DNA of 64,000 nucleotides, taken from Deltaproteobacteria bacterium. GTDB taxonomy: Bacteria; Myxococcota_A; Polyangia; Nannocystales; Nannocystaceae. This document shows, one piece after another, positions 16,788-24,659 of this stretch. The notes beneath the pieces are model-generated. The model was not told the origin of the DNA. It saw nothing but the letters and a program-made list of their open reading frames with translations, and did not search any database. The stretch is taken from NCBI GenBank assembly GCA_016709225.1, contig JADJEE010000012.1, positions 1,488,001 through 1,552,000 on the forward strand, in the 5' to 3' direction. The position numbers and the translations under genes are program-made. Positions within the stretch are counted from its first letter, which is position 1. Each line of letters starts with the position of its first letter.

Positions 16788-18827
16788 GTGTCGTGCCGAC
16801 CTCGCGCCCTGTGTGTCCTCGCCTTGCTCGCCGTCGCGGGTTGCCACCGCGGCGCCGCACCCATGACGACATCGTCGCCGCCGAGCGCCGGCCTCGCCGC
16901 GCCCGCCGAGCTCACGCCGGCCGAGATCGCCGCGATCGTCGACGCACCCGAGCGTGATCCCGACGACCGCACCGCCGACGCGCGGCGCAAGCCCGCCGAG
17001 ATGCTCGCGTTCCTGCACCTGCGCCGAGGCATGCGCGTCGCCGACCTCGGCGCCGGCTTCGGCTACACCACCGAGCTGCTCGCGCGTGCGGTCGGCCCCG
17101 ACGGCCACGTGTGGGGTCAGAACCCGCGCTTCGTGCTCGAGCGCTTCGCCGAGGCCGGCTGGACCGCGCGCCTCGCCAAGCCGATCAACGCCAATGTCAC
17201 CCGCGTCGACCGCGAGTTCGTCGATCCGCTGCCGCCCGAAGCACGCGAGCTCGACCTCGTGGTCAACGTGCTCTTCTATCACGACTTCGAGTGGATGAAG
17301 GTCGATCGCGCGGCCCATGACGCCGCGGTCTTCGCCGCGCTGCGGCCAGGCGGTCGCTACGTGATCATCGACGCCAGCGCGGCCCGTGGCGCCGGCGCAT
17401 CGGTCGGTCAGTCGCTGCACCGCATCGAGGAGAGCCTCGTCATCGCCGAGCTCGAGCGCGCCGGCTTCACGCTGGTCGAGCGCGCCGAGTTCCTTCGCAA
17501 CCCCAACGACACGCGCGACTGGAACGCGCTGCCGTGGGCCAACGAGAGCGGCCAACCACAGCGCGCGGAGTTCAGCGACAAGTTCGTGCTCGCGTTCGAG
17601 AAGCCGTCGCGGGCGCTTCAGGCGTCGGGTTCGCGTTCGTCACTCGATGCGCACGTCGTCGAGCTCGAGCGTGAAGCGGCGCGGCTCGCCGACGGCCGCG
17701 AACAGCACGCCGACGAGCGCCCACGTGTCGACCCCGTCGAAGCGATCGAGCGGGATCTCGACGCGGCGCCAGGCCTTGCCCACCTCGAGCTCGACGCGGG
17801 CCGGCATCGGACCCGACAGCAGCATCACCTGGTAGTGGCCGGGGTCGCCGCGCACCCACGCGACGAGCTTGGTCTTGCTCGAGAGGTTCGCCGCGGCCAT
17901 CGGCGACGGGCCGGGCATGAACATCGCGCCAGCCCAGGCGATTGCCCCGGCGGCCGCGGTCAGCTCACCGCGGATCTGCAGCGCGTGCTTGCTCTTCGCA
18001 GCGCCGCCCTTCACCACGCCGATCGTCGCGGTCGAGCTGCCGCCCGCGATCTCGTCGGTCGAGGCCACCCAGCCGCTGCCGTACGCGGCGCCGCTGCTGC
18101 CATCGTCGAAGTCCGACACGCGCCCCGACTCGCTGCCCGCAGGTGCCGGCAGGGCCCGCAGGCGCTCGATCTCGGCGTAGGCCTTCTGCACGCGCTCGCG
18201 GGTGCGCTCGCGGGGCACCGCCTCGCCGTCCTTGTAGACCGCCACGATGTCGCGCGTGGCGAGGATGTCCGTGGTCGGGTCGCCGGCGACCAGCACGACA
18301 TCCGCACGTGCGCCCACGCGGATGCGCCCGCGATCGTCGAGGCCGAAGCGCGTGGCGGGCTTCGAGGTCGCGGCTGCCAGCGCGGCGATCGGCGTCAGGC
18401 CAGCGTCGACCAGCAGCGCGAGCTCGTCGTGCATGCTGACGCCGTGCGCGGTGCCGGGGTTGGGCGCGTCGGTGCTGGCCAGCAGATCGACCCCAGCGTC
18501 GTGCAGCTGCTTTGCAGCGCGGGATACCGGAGTGCACGACGGCGCGTAGTCACCGAGCTCGAAGCTCGACGACAGCTCGCGGGCCACCGCGGGCCACAGG
18601 TAGGGCGCGAGGCGGGGATCGGCCGCCAGCGCGGCGCCGCGGCCCGGTTGGCACAGGCCGAACAACACCGGCATGGTGTCGGTGACGAAGACACCGTGCT
18701 CGCGCGCGAGCGTGACGGTCGCCGCGTCGATCTCGCCCTCGAGCACGAGGTGCGCGAGTCCGTCGGCGCCGGCTTCGATCACCGTGCGGAACTCCTGCGC
18801 CGAGCCGACGTGGACGACCGAGAGTAG
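16788..18827 (+). CDS. SAM-methyltransferase-like lipoprotein, antisense tail
   Basis: The first 276 or so residues are a lipoprotein with a class I SAM-methyltransferase fold. The signal ends LLAVAGC. Motif I is VADLGAGFGYTTELLARAVG; ELDLVVNVLFYHDF is the motif II region and LRPGGRYVIIDAS the motif III strand. The fold ends at FVLAFEKPS (about 17615). No in-frame stop follows there: the frame stays open to 18827, running about 1.19 kb antisense to the amidohydrolase gene. That tail has a composition typical of antisense GC-rich sequence and is probably not a real domain; either a long tail is made or the real end is obscured by sequence error. The GTG start at 16788 is preferred for its signal peptide and an upstream TACCGT. 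Confidence 0.65.
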   Translation: MSCRPRALCVLALLAVAGCHRGAAPMTTSSPPSAGLAAPAELTPAEIAAIVDAPERDPDDRTADARRKPAEMLAFLHLRRGMRVADLGAGFGYTTELLARAVGPDGHVWGQNPRFVLERFAEAGWTARLAKPINANVTRVDREFVDPLPPEARELDLVVNVLFYHDFEWMKVDRAAHDAAVFAALRPGGRYVIIDASAARGAGASVGQSLHRIEESLVIAELERAGFTLVERAEFLRNPNDTRDWNALPWANESGQPQRAEFSDKFVLAFEKPSRALQASGSRSSLDAHVVELEREAARLADGREQHADERPRVDPVEAIERDLDAAPGLAHLELDAGRHRTRQQHHLVVAGVAAHPRDELGLAREVRRGHRRRAGHEHRASPGDCPGGRGQLTADLQRVLALRSAALHHADRRGRAAARDLVGRGHPAAAVRGAAAAIVEVRHAPRLAARRCRQGPQALDLGVGLLHALAGALAGHRLAVLVDRHDVARGEDVRGRVAGDQHDIRTCAHADAPAIVEAEARGGLRGRGCQRGDRRQASVDQQRELVVHADAVRGAGVGRVGAGQQIDPSVVQLLCSAGYRSARRRVVTELEARRQLAGHRGPQVGREAGIGRQRGAAARLAQAEQHRHGVGDEDTVLARERDGRRVDLALEHEVRESVGAGFDHRAELLRRADVDDRE

Positions 18828-19487
18828 GTCCTCGCGCTTGGCTGCATCGATGGCGGCACGCAGGCTCGGCGAGTCGAGCCGCGCAAACTGGATCGGACCG
18901 AAGCCGTCGTCGTAGACGATCTTCAGGTAGTCGGAGCCCTCCTTCGCACGCGCAGCGACGAACGCGGCTGCATCCTCCGGACGGTCGAGCGTCGGCACGG
19001 CGCCGCCGTACTCGGTGCCGTGGCCACCCTTGGGCGTGGCCGCGAAGCCGGCACCCAACAGATCGGCCGCGAGCGGCTTGGTGCCGGGCTTGCGTCGGCG
19101 CCGCGAGGCCACGAATGCGGGATCACCCATCATGTCGAGCTCGCACGTCACACCGAAGACCGCCGCCTGCTCGAGATCGGCGCCGCTGTGCGCGTGGGCG
19201 TGGGCATCGATGAGGCCCGGCAACAACGTGCGGCCACCGCCGTCGACGATCTCCGCGCCCGCCGGCGGGGGGGCCTCGGCATCGATGGCGACGATGTGGC
19301 CGTCGTCGATCCACACGCTCGTGCGTGGCAGCACCTGCTCGCCGTCGAACACCCGCACGTTGCGGATCACGAGGCTGGCGTCGGGCATCGTGGGCGTGTT
19401 CGGGACTTCAGCCCCGGGCGGCACCGTCGGACGGGGCGGCGCGCAGGACAGGACGAAGGGCGTGACGACCGCGATGGCACGACGCAT
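17640..19487 (-). CDS. Amidohydrolase with C-terminal beta-sandwich-like domain
   Basis: 615 residues. A possible lipoprotein signal is present (MRRAIAVVTPFVLSCAPP). The amidohydrolase domain, of the imidazolonepropionase/prolidase-like type, carries the metal motif LIDAHAHAHSG, a Lys in YLKIVYDDG that could be the carboxylated bridge, VHVGS and HLVLEG histidines, and the catalytic-type Asp in LASTDAPNPGT. From about residue 440 to the end lies a second domain (FDDGSSGAAYGSGW, then LVAWVRGDPGHYQVMLL) resembling the CIA30/galactose-binding-like beta sandwich. Substrate unknown; a role as an envelope hydrolase is inference. The ATG has TAGCCT eight nt upstream and no Shine-Dalgarno. Its 3' end lies opposite the open tail of the methyltransferase ORF. 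Confidence 0.85.
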   Translation of the reverse strand: MRRAIAVVTPFVLSCAPPRPTVPPGAEVPNTPTMPDASLVIRNVRVFDGEQVLPRTSVWIDDGHIVAIDAEAPPPAGAEIVDGGGRTLLPGLIDAHAHAHSGADLEQAAVFGVTCELDMMGDPAFVASRRRRKPGTKPLAADLLGAGFAATPKGGHGTEYGGAVPTLDRPEDAAAFVAARAKEGSDYLKIVYDDGFGPIQFARLDSPSLRAAIDAAKREDLLSVVHVGSAQEFRTVIEAGADGLAHLVLEGEIDAATVTLAREHGVFVTDTMPVLFGLCQPGRGAALAADPRLAPYLWPAVARELSSSFELGDYAPSCTPVSRAAKQLHDAGVDLLASTDAPNPGTAHGVSMHDELALLVDAGLTPIAALAAATSKPATRFGLDDRGRIRVGARADVVLVAGDPTTDILATRDIVAVYKDGEAVPRERTRERVQKAYAEIERLRALPAPAGSESGRVSDFDDGSSGAAYGSGWVASTDEIAGGSSTATIGVVKGGAAKSKHALQIRGELTAAAGAIAWAGAMFMPGPSPMAAANLSSKTKLVAWVRGDPGHYQVMLLSGPMPARVELEVGKAWRRVEIPLDRFDGVDTWALVGVLFAAVGEPRRFTLELDDVRIE

Positions 19488-19495
19488 TGGCCGCG

Positions 19496-19501
19496 AGGCT
19501 A
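19496..19501 (-). promoter_or_regulatory. -10-like TAGCCT, 8 nt before the 19487 start
   Basis: TAnnnT element immediately upstream of the amidohydrolase ATG on the minus strand, without a Shine-Dalgarno in between. Confidence 0.45.
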
Positions 19502-19537
19502 CCCGTGAACGGGGCCGCCGTGCGGACGTGACCGGTG

Positions 19538-20674
19538 TCAGCCCGGCACGCCGACTGCGACGTCCGTCAAGCCCGATCCGCCCGGTGCGAACACGTTCTG
19601 CCAGGTCGCGAGGTCGTCGGAGATGTCGATTGCCGCGGGCCAGCCCAGCGTCATGAAGTGACCATCGATGAAGCCCACGACCTCGCGCAGGTTGTCGCTC
19701 GCGAGCGTGTCCCACGACGCGCCGTCGGTGGAGACCCAGTAGCTGCCATCGCCGGCGGTGATGAACTGCGCGTTCGCGAAGGCGACCCAGCCCGCGCCGT
19801 CTTGCAGGTCGAGCGCTTGGTTCCACTGCAGGCCGTCGTTCGACCATCGCAGCACGCCGTCGCCGTCGTGGGTGACGAATACGCCGTGCCCGAACGCGAT
19901 GCCGTGACCGGAGTACTGCGCACCGACCATGGCCTCACCGCTCCACGGGCCACTGCCATCGGTGGTGTTGATCAAGCCGACCGTGCTGTCGCCGTAGGTG
20001 TGCCCGACCGCGACGGCGAGCGTGTCGCTGGCCGCGATCGCTCGGTAGTGCCCTGCGAAGTAGGGACTGTCGTCCTGCCAAGTGACCGCGGCGTCGGTCG
20101 AGCGCGCGAGCAAGCCGTTGCCTCCAGCGATGACGAAGGTGCCGCCCAGCCACACGCAGTCCGAGACGAACGCGTCGAGGGTGTGGTTGTCGTCGGTCCA
20201 GGTGATGCCGTCGGTCGAGCGCATCGAGAAGCCGCTGCCGCCGCCGCCGACCGCTACGAACACGCCGTCGCCGTAGCCGATGCCGCGCAGCAGATCGTTG
20301 TCGTCACCACCGTTGGGATTGACCTCGACGAAGTCGGTCCACGTCACGCCATCGTCCGAGCGGACCCGGCGGGTGCCGTAGCCAACCGCAACGGCCACCG
20401 CCTCGGGGGGCGGCGGCTCGTCACCGGTGGAGCTGTCGGCACCCCCGTCGCTGCTGCTGCCCGCGTCGGTGGTGCTCGTGGTCGTGCTCGCGCTCGTCGC
20501 GGTGGTGCCCGCGGTGGTGCTCGACGTCATCGCGGTCGTTGCCGTCGTCGTGCTCGATGCGCCGGTCGATCCCTCGGATGACGACGGTCCCCCGCCGGTG
20601 TCATCGGTGTCCGCGGGATTGGCGGACGTTCCACAACCGAGCACGAGCAGCAGGGCGACGACGCGACGCGACAT
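19538..20674 (-). CDS. Lipoprotein with Ser/Thr spacer and propeller-like repeats
   Basis: 378 residues. A short signal ends LLVLGC (Cys about residue 14), followed by about 75 residues rich in Ser, Thr, Asp and Gly. The remaining 290 residues contain repeated blocks of the kind RSDDGVTWTD, RSTDGITWTDD, RSTDAAVTWQDD, RWSNDGLQWN and VSTDGASWDT. These are Asp-box-like (S/T-x-D-G-x-x-W) repeats, as in sialidase-like or photosystem-assembly-type beta propellers. Probably a cell-surface binding protein; the ligand cannot be named. It lies 42 bp from the end of the upstream kinase gene on the same strand. Confidence 0.8.
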   Translation of the reverse strand: MSRRVVALLLVLGCGTSANPADTDDTGGGPSSSEGSTGASSTTTATTAMTSSTTAGTTATSASTTTSTTDAGSSSDGGADSSTGDEPPPPEAVAVAVGYGTRRVRSDDGVTWTDFVEVNPNGGDDNDLLRGIGYGDGVFVAVGGGGSGFSMRSTDGITWTDDNHTLDAFVSDCVWLGGTFVIAGGNGLLARSTDAAVTWQDDSPYFAGHYRAIAASDTLAVAVGHTYGDSTVGLINTTDGSGPWSGEAMVGAQYSGHGIAFGHGVFVTHDGDGVLRWSNDGLQWNQALDLQDGAGWVAFANAQFITAGDGSYWVSTDGASWDTLASDNLREVVGFIDGHFMTLGWPAAIDISDDLATWQNVFAPGGSGLTDVAVGVPG

Positions 20675-20702
20675 GCGAAGGGGATACCCCGTCGTGGGCG
20701 CG

Positions 20703-20723
20703 CGGGTGAAGAATTCTCACCCG
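20703..20723 (-). terminator. Hairpin containing the stop codon of kinase A
   Basis: CGGGTGA (20703-20709) and TCACCCG (20717-20723) form a perfect 7-bp stem with loop AGAATTC. The stop codon of the minus-strand kinase gene (20717-20719) is in the stem. There is no U-tract. Confidence 0.45.
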
Positions 20724-23716
20724 TTCGCGCGGCCGCGGGGCAGCGCCTGCGCCCGGCGCAGCAGCTCGGGTAGCGAGGTCGCGCGCTCGGGCGGATCGAC
20801 GACCCCCGGCATCATCGCGATCGCTGCGCGGGCGGCCGCGATCGCCTCGTCGCGCGATCCGTTGGCGACGAGCTCGTTGACGAGATCGACGTGGATCCCC
20901 AGGCGATCGCGGTGTGTCGAGGGCAAGACGCGATCGGCGAGGCGCTGCGCCGCCCGCAGCCGATCGAGCGCCTCGCCGTGCTCGCCGGCCGCCGACAGCA
21001 CGCCGGCGAAGCTCCGCAGCACGAGCACGCGATTGGGGCTGTCGGGTGGCAGCCGCGCGTCGAACGTGCGCATCGCCGCGCGCGCGTGTGCGACCGCCTC
21101 TTCGTGGCGACCGAGCTCGCCGTACACGGTCGAGAGGCGCCCCTGCGCCAGCGCCAGCCGGGTATCGTCGGGCGCAAGCTCGCGGCTCAGGATCGTCTGG
21201 GCGCGCTCGAGTTCGACCAGCGATCGACCGGGCTGGCCCGACGCGCGATGGAGGTTGTCGCGCTCGAGCAGTACGTTGGCGACGCGGAGCGAGTTGGGGC
21301 CGTAGGTACGCTCCGCCAGCGCGACTGCCTCGTCGTAGGCCACCCGCGATCGCTCGACGTCATCCAACGCCAGCTGCACCTCCCCGATCATCGCGAGGTC
21401 GTAGACCAGCCCGATGTCGTCGCCGCCGGCGCGGTGCAGCGCCTCGGCGCGGGTGAGTGACGATGCGGCCTCGCGCATGCGGCCGGCCGCGACGGCGGTG
21501 CCTGCCAGCTGCAGGTACACGTCGCCGACCAACGGCGCGTCGGGCCCGAACGCGGCGACGCGGATCTCGAGCATGCGTGCGAGTGAGCGCTCGATCTCGT
21601 CGAGTCGCGAGAGCCCGTCGAGCGCGACGGTGCGGTTGCCCAGCACGTCGGCCGTGAGCGGGTGGTTGGGGCCCCGCTCGCGTTCGACATAGGCAAGCGC
21701 GAGGTCGTGGGTCGCGAGCGCCTCCTCGAAGCGACCCGAACGCTGCAGCACCGCCCCACGCAGCGACAGCAGACGGATGTGGGTCGTGACGTCGAGCGGG
21801 TCCTGCTCCAGCATGCGGTCGATGAGCTCGAGGCTGTGTGCCTCCTGCTCGCCATTGGCGGCGATCTCGGCTGCCGCGAGCCCCAGCGGCTCCTGCCGCT
21901 GCGGCGACCACTGCAACACGTCGACGAGGTGGCGCGCCGAGGCCAACCACCGCTGCGCTTCCGTCGTGCCTGCCGGGGTCTCGCCCACGGCGCGCGCGAG
22001 CTGCAGCATCGTCTCTGCGATGGTGTCGCGATCGGCATGCAGCAGCGCGAGATCGTGTGCGGCGACCAGGTCGACCAGCGCGTCGTCGCGCCGGCCCGCG
22101 CTCAGCAACGCCTCTCCGCGCCGCCGTCGGGCCTCGATCAGCGGCTCCTGGAAGCCCGCGCTCTCGAGCGCAGGGATGACCTCGTCGAGCGCCGACCGGC
22201 CCACCGCGACGCGCCCCGCAGCGACCTGGGCGACCGCACGATCGACCGCACGCGAGAGATCGTCGTACGCGGCCTGACGCTCCGGGTCGAGTCGCGCGCG
22301 CTCACCCCACGCGTCGACTCGCGCGCACGCCGAGAGATCGGGCAGCGTCGCAAGCACGGTGTCGGCGCGGGCGAGCGCGTCGGACTTGGCCTCGCCGAAC
22401 ACGTCGATCACGGCATCGAAGCGTCGGCGTGCCCCGGCGAGGCAATCCATGCGCTCGTCGAGCCGCTGCTCCGACTGCTCGCCGCGCACGCGCGTGGCCT
22501 CGCAGGCCGAGCGCGCCGCGTCACGCCACTGGTCGCGCCAGGCATCGAGCACCGGCGGGATCGTGCGACTCGCGACCTCGGCCAGCGCCGGCGCGTCGGC
22601 CCGCCAGCGCGCCGCGAGCTGCGTGGCGGTCTCGTCGGACCAGCTGTCGTCGATGGCGGCGCCGGCGGCCGCACAATCGGGTGCGGCCGCGCCGGCCGGC
22701 GACAGCATGCCGCCGACGCGCAGCAGCGCGAGCGCGCTGATGGTGCCGCCGAGGCCCAGCGACAGCACCACACGCCGACGACGCCGCGGCGCCGGATCGA
22801 GCGCGTCCACCACCGCGTGCATGTCGGGGTAGCGCGCGTCGGGCTCCGTCGCCATGCCGCGCGTCAGCACGGTGTCGATCCAGCGCGGCACGTCGTCGCT
22901 CGCACCCCGCCGCGCGCCCGCGAGCGCTTCGGCGCCGGGACGCACGCCGAAGAGCGCCTCGTGCAGCGCAACGCAGTACGCGAACTGATCGCTGCGGGCG
23001 TCGGCGACCCCGCGGCGACGTTGCTCGGGTGCCATGTAGGCCGGCGTGCCGACGGTGGTGCCTGCCCGCGTCACGCGATCGTCGGGATCGAGCGCAGCGA
23101 CATCACTGGCTTCGGACGGGTACGAGGCCTCGCCGTGCGCCCGCTCGAGCACGAGTCCGAAGTCGGCCACGCGGACCCGGCCGTCGTCACCGATCATCAG
23201 GTTGTCGGGCTTGAAGTCGCGGTGCACGAGCCCGACCGCGTGGGCGGCCGCGAGTCCGCGCCCCGCCGCGCGGTACACCGCGAGGATCTCGGCCCACGTA
23301 CGCGGCCGCGCCTCGCACCACTGGCGGGCGTTGGTGCCCTCGACGAGCTCCATCGCGATGAAGCCGCGCGAGCCGTCGACACCGACCTCGTGCACGGTCA
23401 CCACGTTGGGATGGGACAGCCGCGCCATCGCCCGCGCCTCTCGCCACATCCGCGCCGCGCGATCGCTGCGGCCGATCTCGTGCACCTTCAGCGCTACACG
23501 GCGCGACAGCACCTGATCGACGGCTTCGTAGACGACCCCCATCGCGCCCGCGCCGAGCCTGCGCTGCAGGCGATAGCTCTGACCCACGAGCGTCCCGGGC
23601 GGCAACGTCGCGGTCCCGAGCGGCACCGCCGGTGCGGCCGCGAGCATGCGGAGCAACGGATCCTCGAGCTCGTCGTCGAGCTCGTCGTCACCGTACTCAT
23701 CGGTCTGCTCGTCCAT
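20717..23716 (-). CDS. Ser/Thr protein kinase with TPR tail (kinase A)
   Basis: 999 residues. An acidic N-terminus (Asp/Glu-rich, 1-20) precedes a full Hanks-type kinase domain: glycine loop LGAGAMGVVY (54-63), Lys77 in VALK, HRDFKPDN with catalytic Asp167, DFG with Asp185, and YMAPEQRRRG. A basic segment PRRRRRV and a single hydrophobic helix around 345-370 follow, then a Cys-containing segment typical of these kinases (ACEATRVRGEQSEQRLDERM) and about 450 residues of tetratricopeptide repeats. Probably an inner-membrane sensor kinase with an extracytoplasmic TPR region. It follows an ECF sigma gene on the same strand (240 bp gap with no clear promoter) and is a paralogue of the kinase on the other side of that gene; part of the kinase domain is nearly identical in DNA. 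Confidence 0.93.
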   Translation of the reverse strand: MDEQTDEYGDDELDDELEDPLLRMLAAAPAVPLGTATLPPGTLVGQSYRLQRRLGAGAMGVVYEAVDQVLSRRVALKVHEIGRSDRAARMWREARAMARLSHPNVVTVHEVGVDGSRGFIAMELVEGTNARQWCEARPRTWAEILAVYRAAGRGLAAAHAVGLVHRDFKPDNLMIGDDGRVRVADFGLVLERAHGEASYPSEASDVAALDPDDRVTRAGTTVGTPAYMAPEQRRRGVADARSDQFAYCVALHEALFGVRPGAEALAGARRGASDDVPRWIDTVLTRGMATEPDARYPDMHAVVDALDPAPRRRRRVVLSLGLGGTISALALLRVGGMLSPAGAAAPDCAAAGAAIDDSWSDETATQLAARWRADAPALAEVASRTIPPVLDAWRDQWRDAARSACEATRVRGEQSEQRLDERMDCLAGARRRFDAVIDVFGEAKSDALARADTVLATLPDLSACARVDAWGERARLDPERQAAYDDLSRAVDRAVAQVAAGRVAVGRSALDEVIPALESAGFQEPLIEARRRRGEALLSAGRRDDALVDLVAAHDLALLHADRDTIAETMLQLARAVGETPAGTTEAQRWLASARHLVDVLQWSPQRQEPLGLAAAEIAANGEQEAHSLELIDRMLEQDPLDVTTHIRLLSLRGAVLQRSGRFEEALATHDLALAYVERERGPNHPLTADVLGNRTVALDGLSRLDEIERSLARMLEIRVAAFGPDAPLVGDVYLQLAGTAVAAGRMREAASSLTRAEALHRAGGDDIGLVYDLAMIGEVQLALDDVERSRVAYDEAVALAERTYGPNSLRVANVLLERDNLHRASGQPGRSLVELERAQTILSRELAPDDTRLALAQGRLSTVYGELGRHEEAVAHARAAMRTFDARLPPDSPNRVLVLRSFAGVLSAAGEHGEALDRLRAAQRLADRVLPSTHRDRLGIHVDLVNELVANGSRDEAIAAARAAIAMMPGVVDPPERATSLPELLRRAQALPRGRANG
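23321..23512 (-). repeat. 192-bp near-identical tract, copy in kinase A
   Basis: Aligned by eye with 27234-27425 this tract differs at only 7 of 192 positions, some of them synonymous, whereas flanking kinase sequence is clearly less similar. It encodes the segment from the strand before VALK to the NARQW hinge. Probably a gene-conversion tract. Confidence 0.8.
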
Positions 23717-23956
23717 GACGTCTCGGGCCCTCGGGGCGGATCCAGAAATGCGTCCATCCGCGCGCGTTCCCCGGGCGCGACCGCCCCACGGAATCAGGGC
23801 AGCGGTGGCCTCGCCGATGGAGGGCGCCCACGGCGAGTGTGACCCAGATGGCGCAAGGATTCTCGATCGCGACCCAGCCGGCGTCACCCGGCGGGCGGTG
23901 CAGATCGATGGCCCGGGCGATCGGGCTGGCGTCCGTTCGATCGGGCGAACGCCGGC

Positions 23957-24568
23957 TCAGTCGAGCGGGACGTCCTTGGCGAGCTCGCGGAGCTTGAGCT
24001 TCACCCGCTCGAACCGCTTGCGCAGCGTCGCGCTCAGACGCCGGACATCGGCCGCGTCGGGCAGCTCGGGCTCGATGATCGACGCGATCTCGTCCCACTC
24101 GAGCCGTCGATCCACGCGCAGGATGAGCAGCGTGCGGTCGTCCTCGGGCAGCTGCTCGCGCAGTCGCATCACCTCGGCCTTGATCTCGGTACGCATGTGC
24201 GGAAGCGTTCGCGTGCGCACGTGATCGATGATGGCCTCGACCTCGGGCACCTCGGCCATCGCGATCGTGCGGCGACGCTTGCGGATGCCGTCACGGGCCG
24301 CACGCGCGAGCGCGTGGTAGGCGAGGCGATACGACCAGGTGCGGAAGCTGGCCTCACCGCGGAACCCCGGCAGGCCACGCCACAGGTTCTCGCAGAACTC
24401 CGAGAAGATCTCGGCGGTCTCCTGCTCGCGGTGGGTCGCCGCGAGCAAGTAGCCGAGGATCTCGGGGCCGTAGCCCTTGATGGCGGCGGTCGCCGCCGCG
24501 CCATACTCCGACGCGGCGCAGTGCGCTGCGATCACGGCCTCGAGTTCGGCGCGCTCGCTCGCATCCAT
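23957..24568 (-). CDS. ECF-type RNA polymerase sigma factor
   Basis: 203 residues with sigma2 (about 30-100) and sigma4 (about 125-195). Sigma2 shows GYLLAATHREQ, then LWRGLPGFRGEASFRTWSYRLAYH and the basic RKRRR. Sigma4 shows LPEDDRTLLILRVDRRLEWDEIASII. At the position of the usual acidic DAED motif of region 2.2, where many ECF factors contact RNA polymerase, this protein has ETAE, with Thr51 inside. It lies between two paralogous Ser/Thr kinase genes in the same direction (91 bp after kinase B, 240 bp before kinase A), with no anti-sigma gene nearby. Control by kinase phosphorylation is therefore a reasonable inference. The ATG at 24568 was chosen; one seven codons upstream is possible. 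Confidence 0.9.
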   Translation of the reverse strand: MDASERAELEAVIAAHCAASEYGAAATAAIKGYGPEILGYLLAATHREQETAEIFSEFCENLWRGLPGFRGEASFRTWSYRLAYHALARAARDGIRKRRRTIAMAEVPEVEAIIDHVRTRTLPHMRTEIKAEVMRLREQLPEDDRTLLILRVDRRLEWDEIASIIEPELPDAADVRRLSATLRKRFERVKLKLRELAKDVPLD

Positions 24569-24659
24569 CCGTCGTCGATGGTGCCGCATCCCCCCGGCGA
24601 CCGCCATCGCGGCGAACCAGATTCGACGGGACCGCCGCGGATCTCCGACCCGTGGCGCC

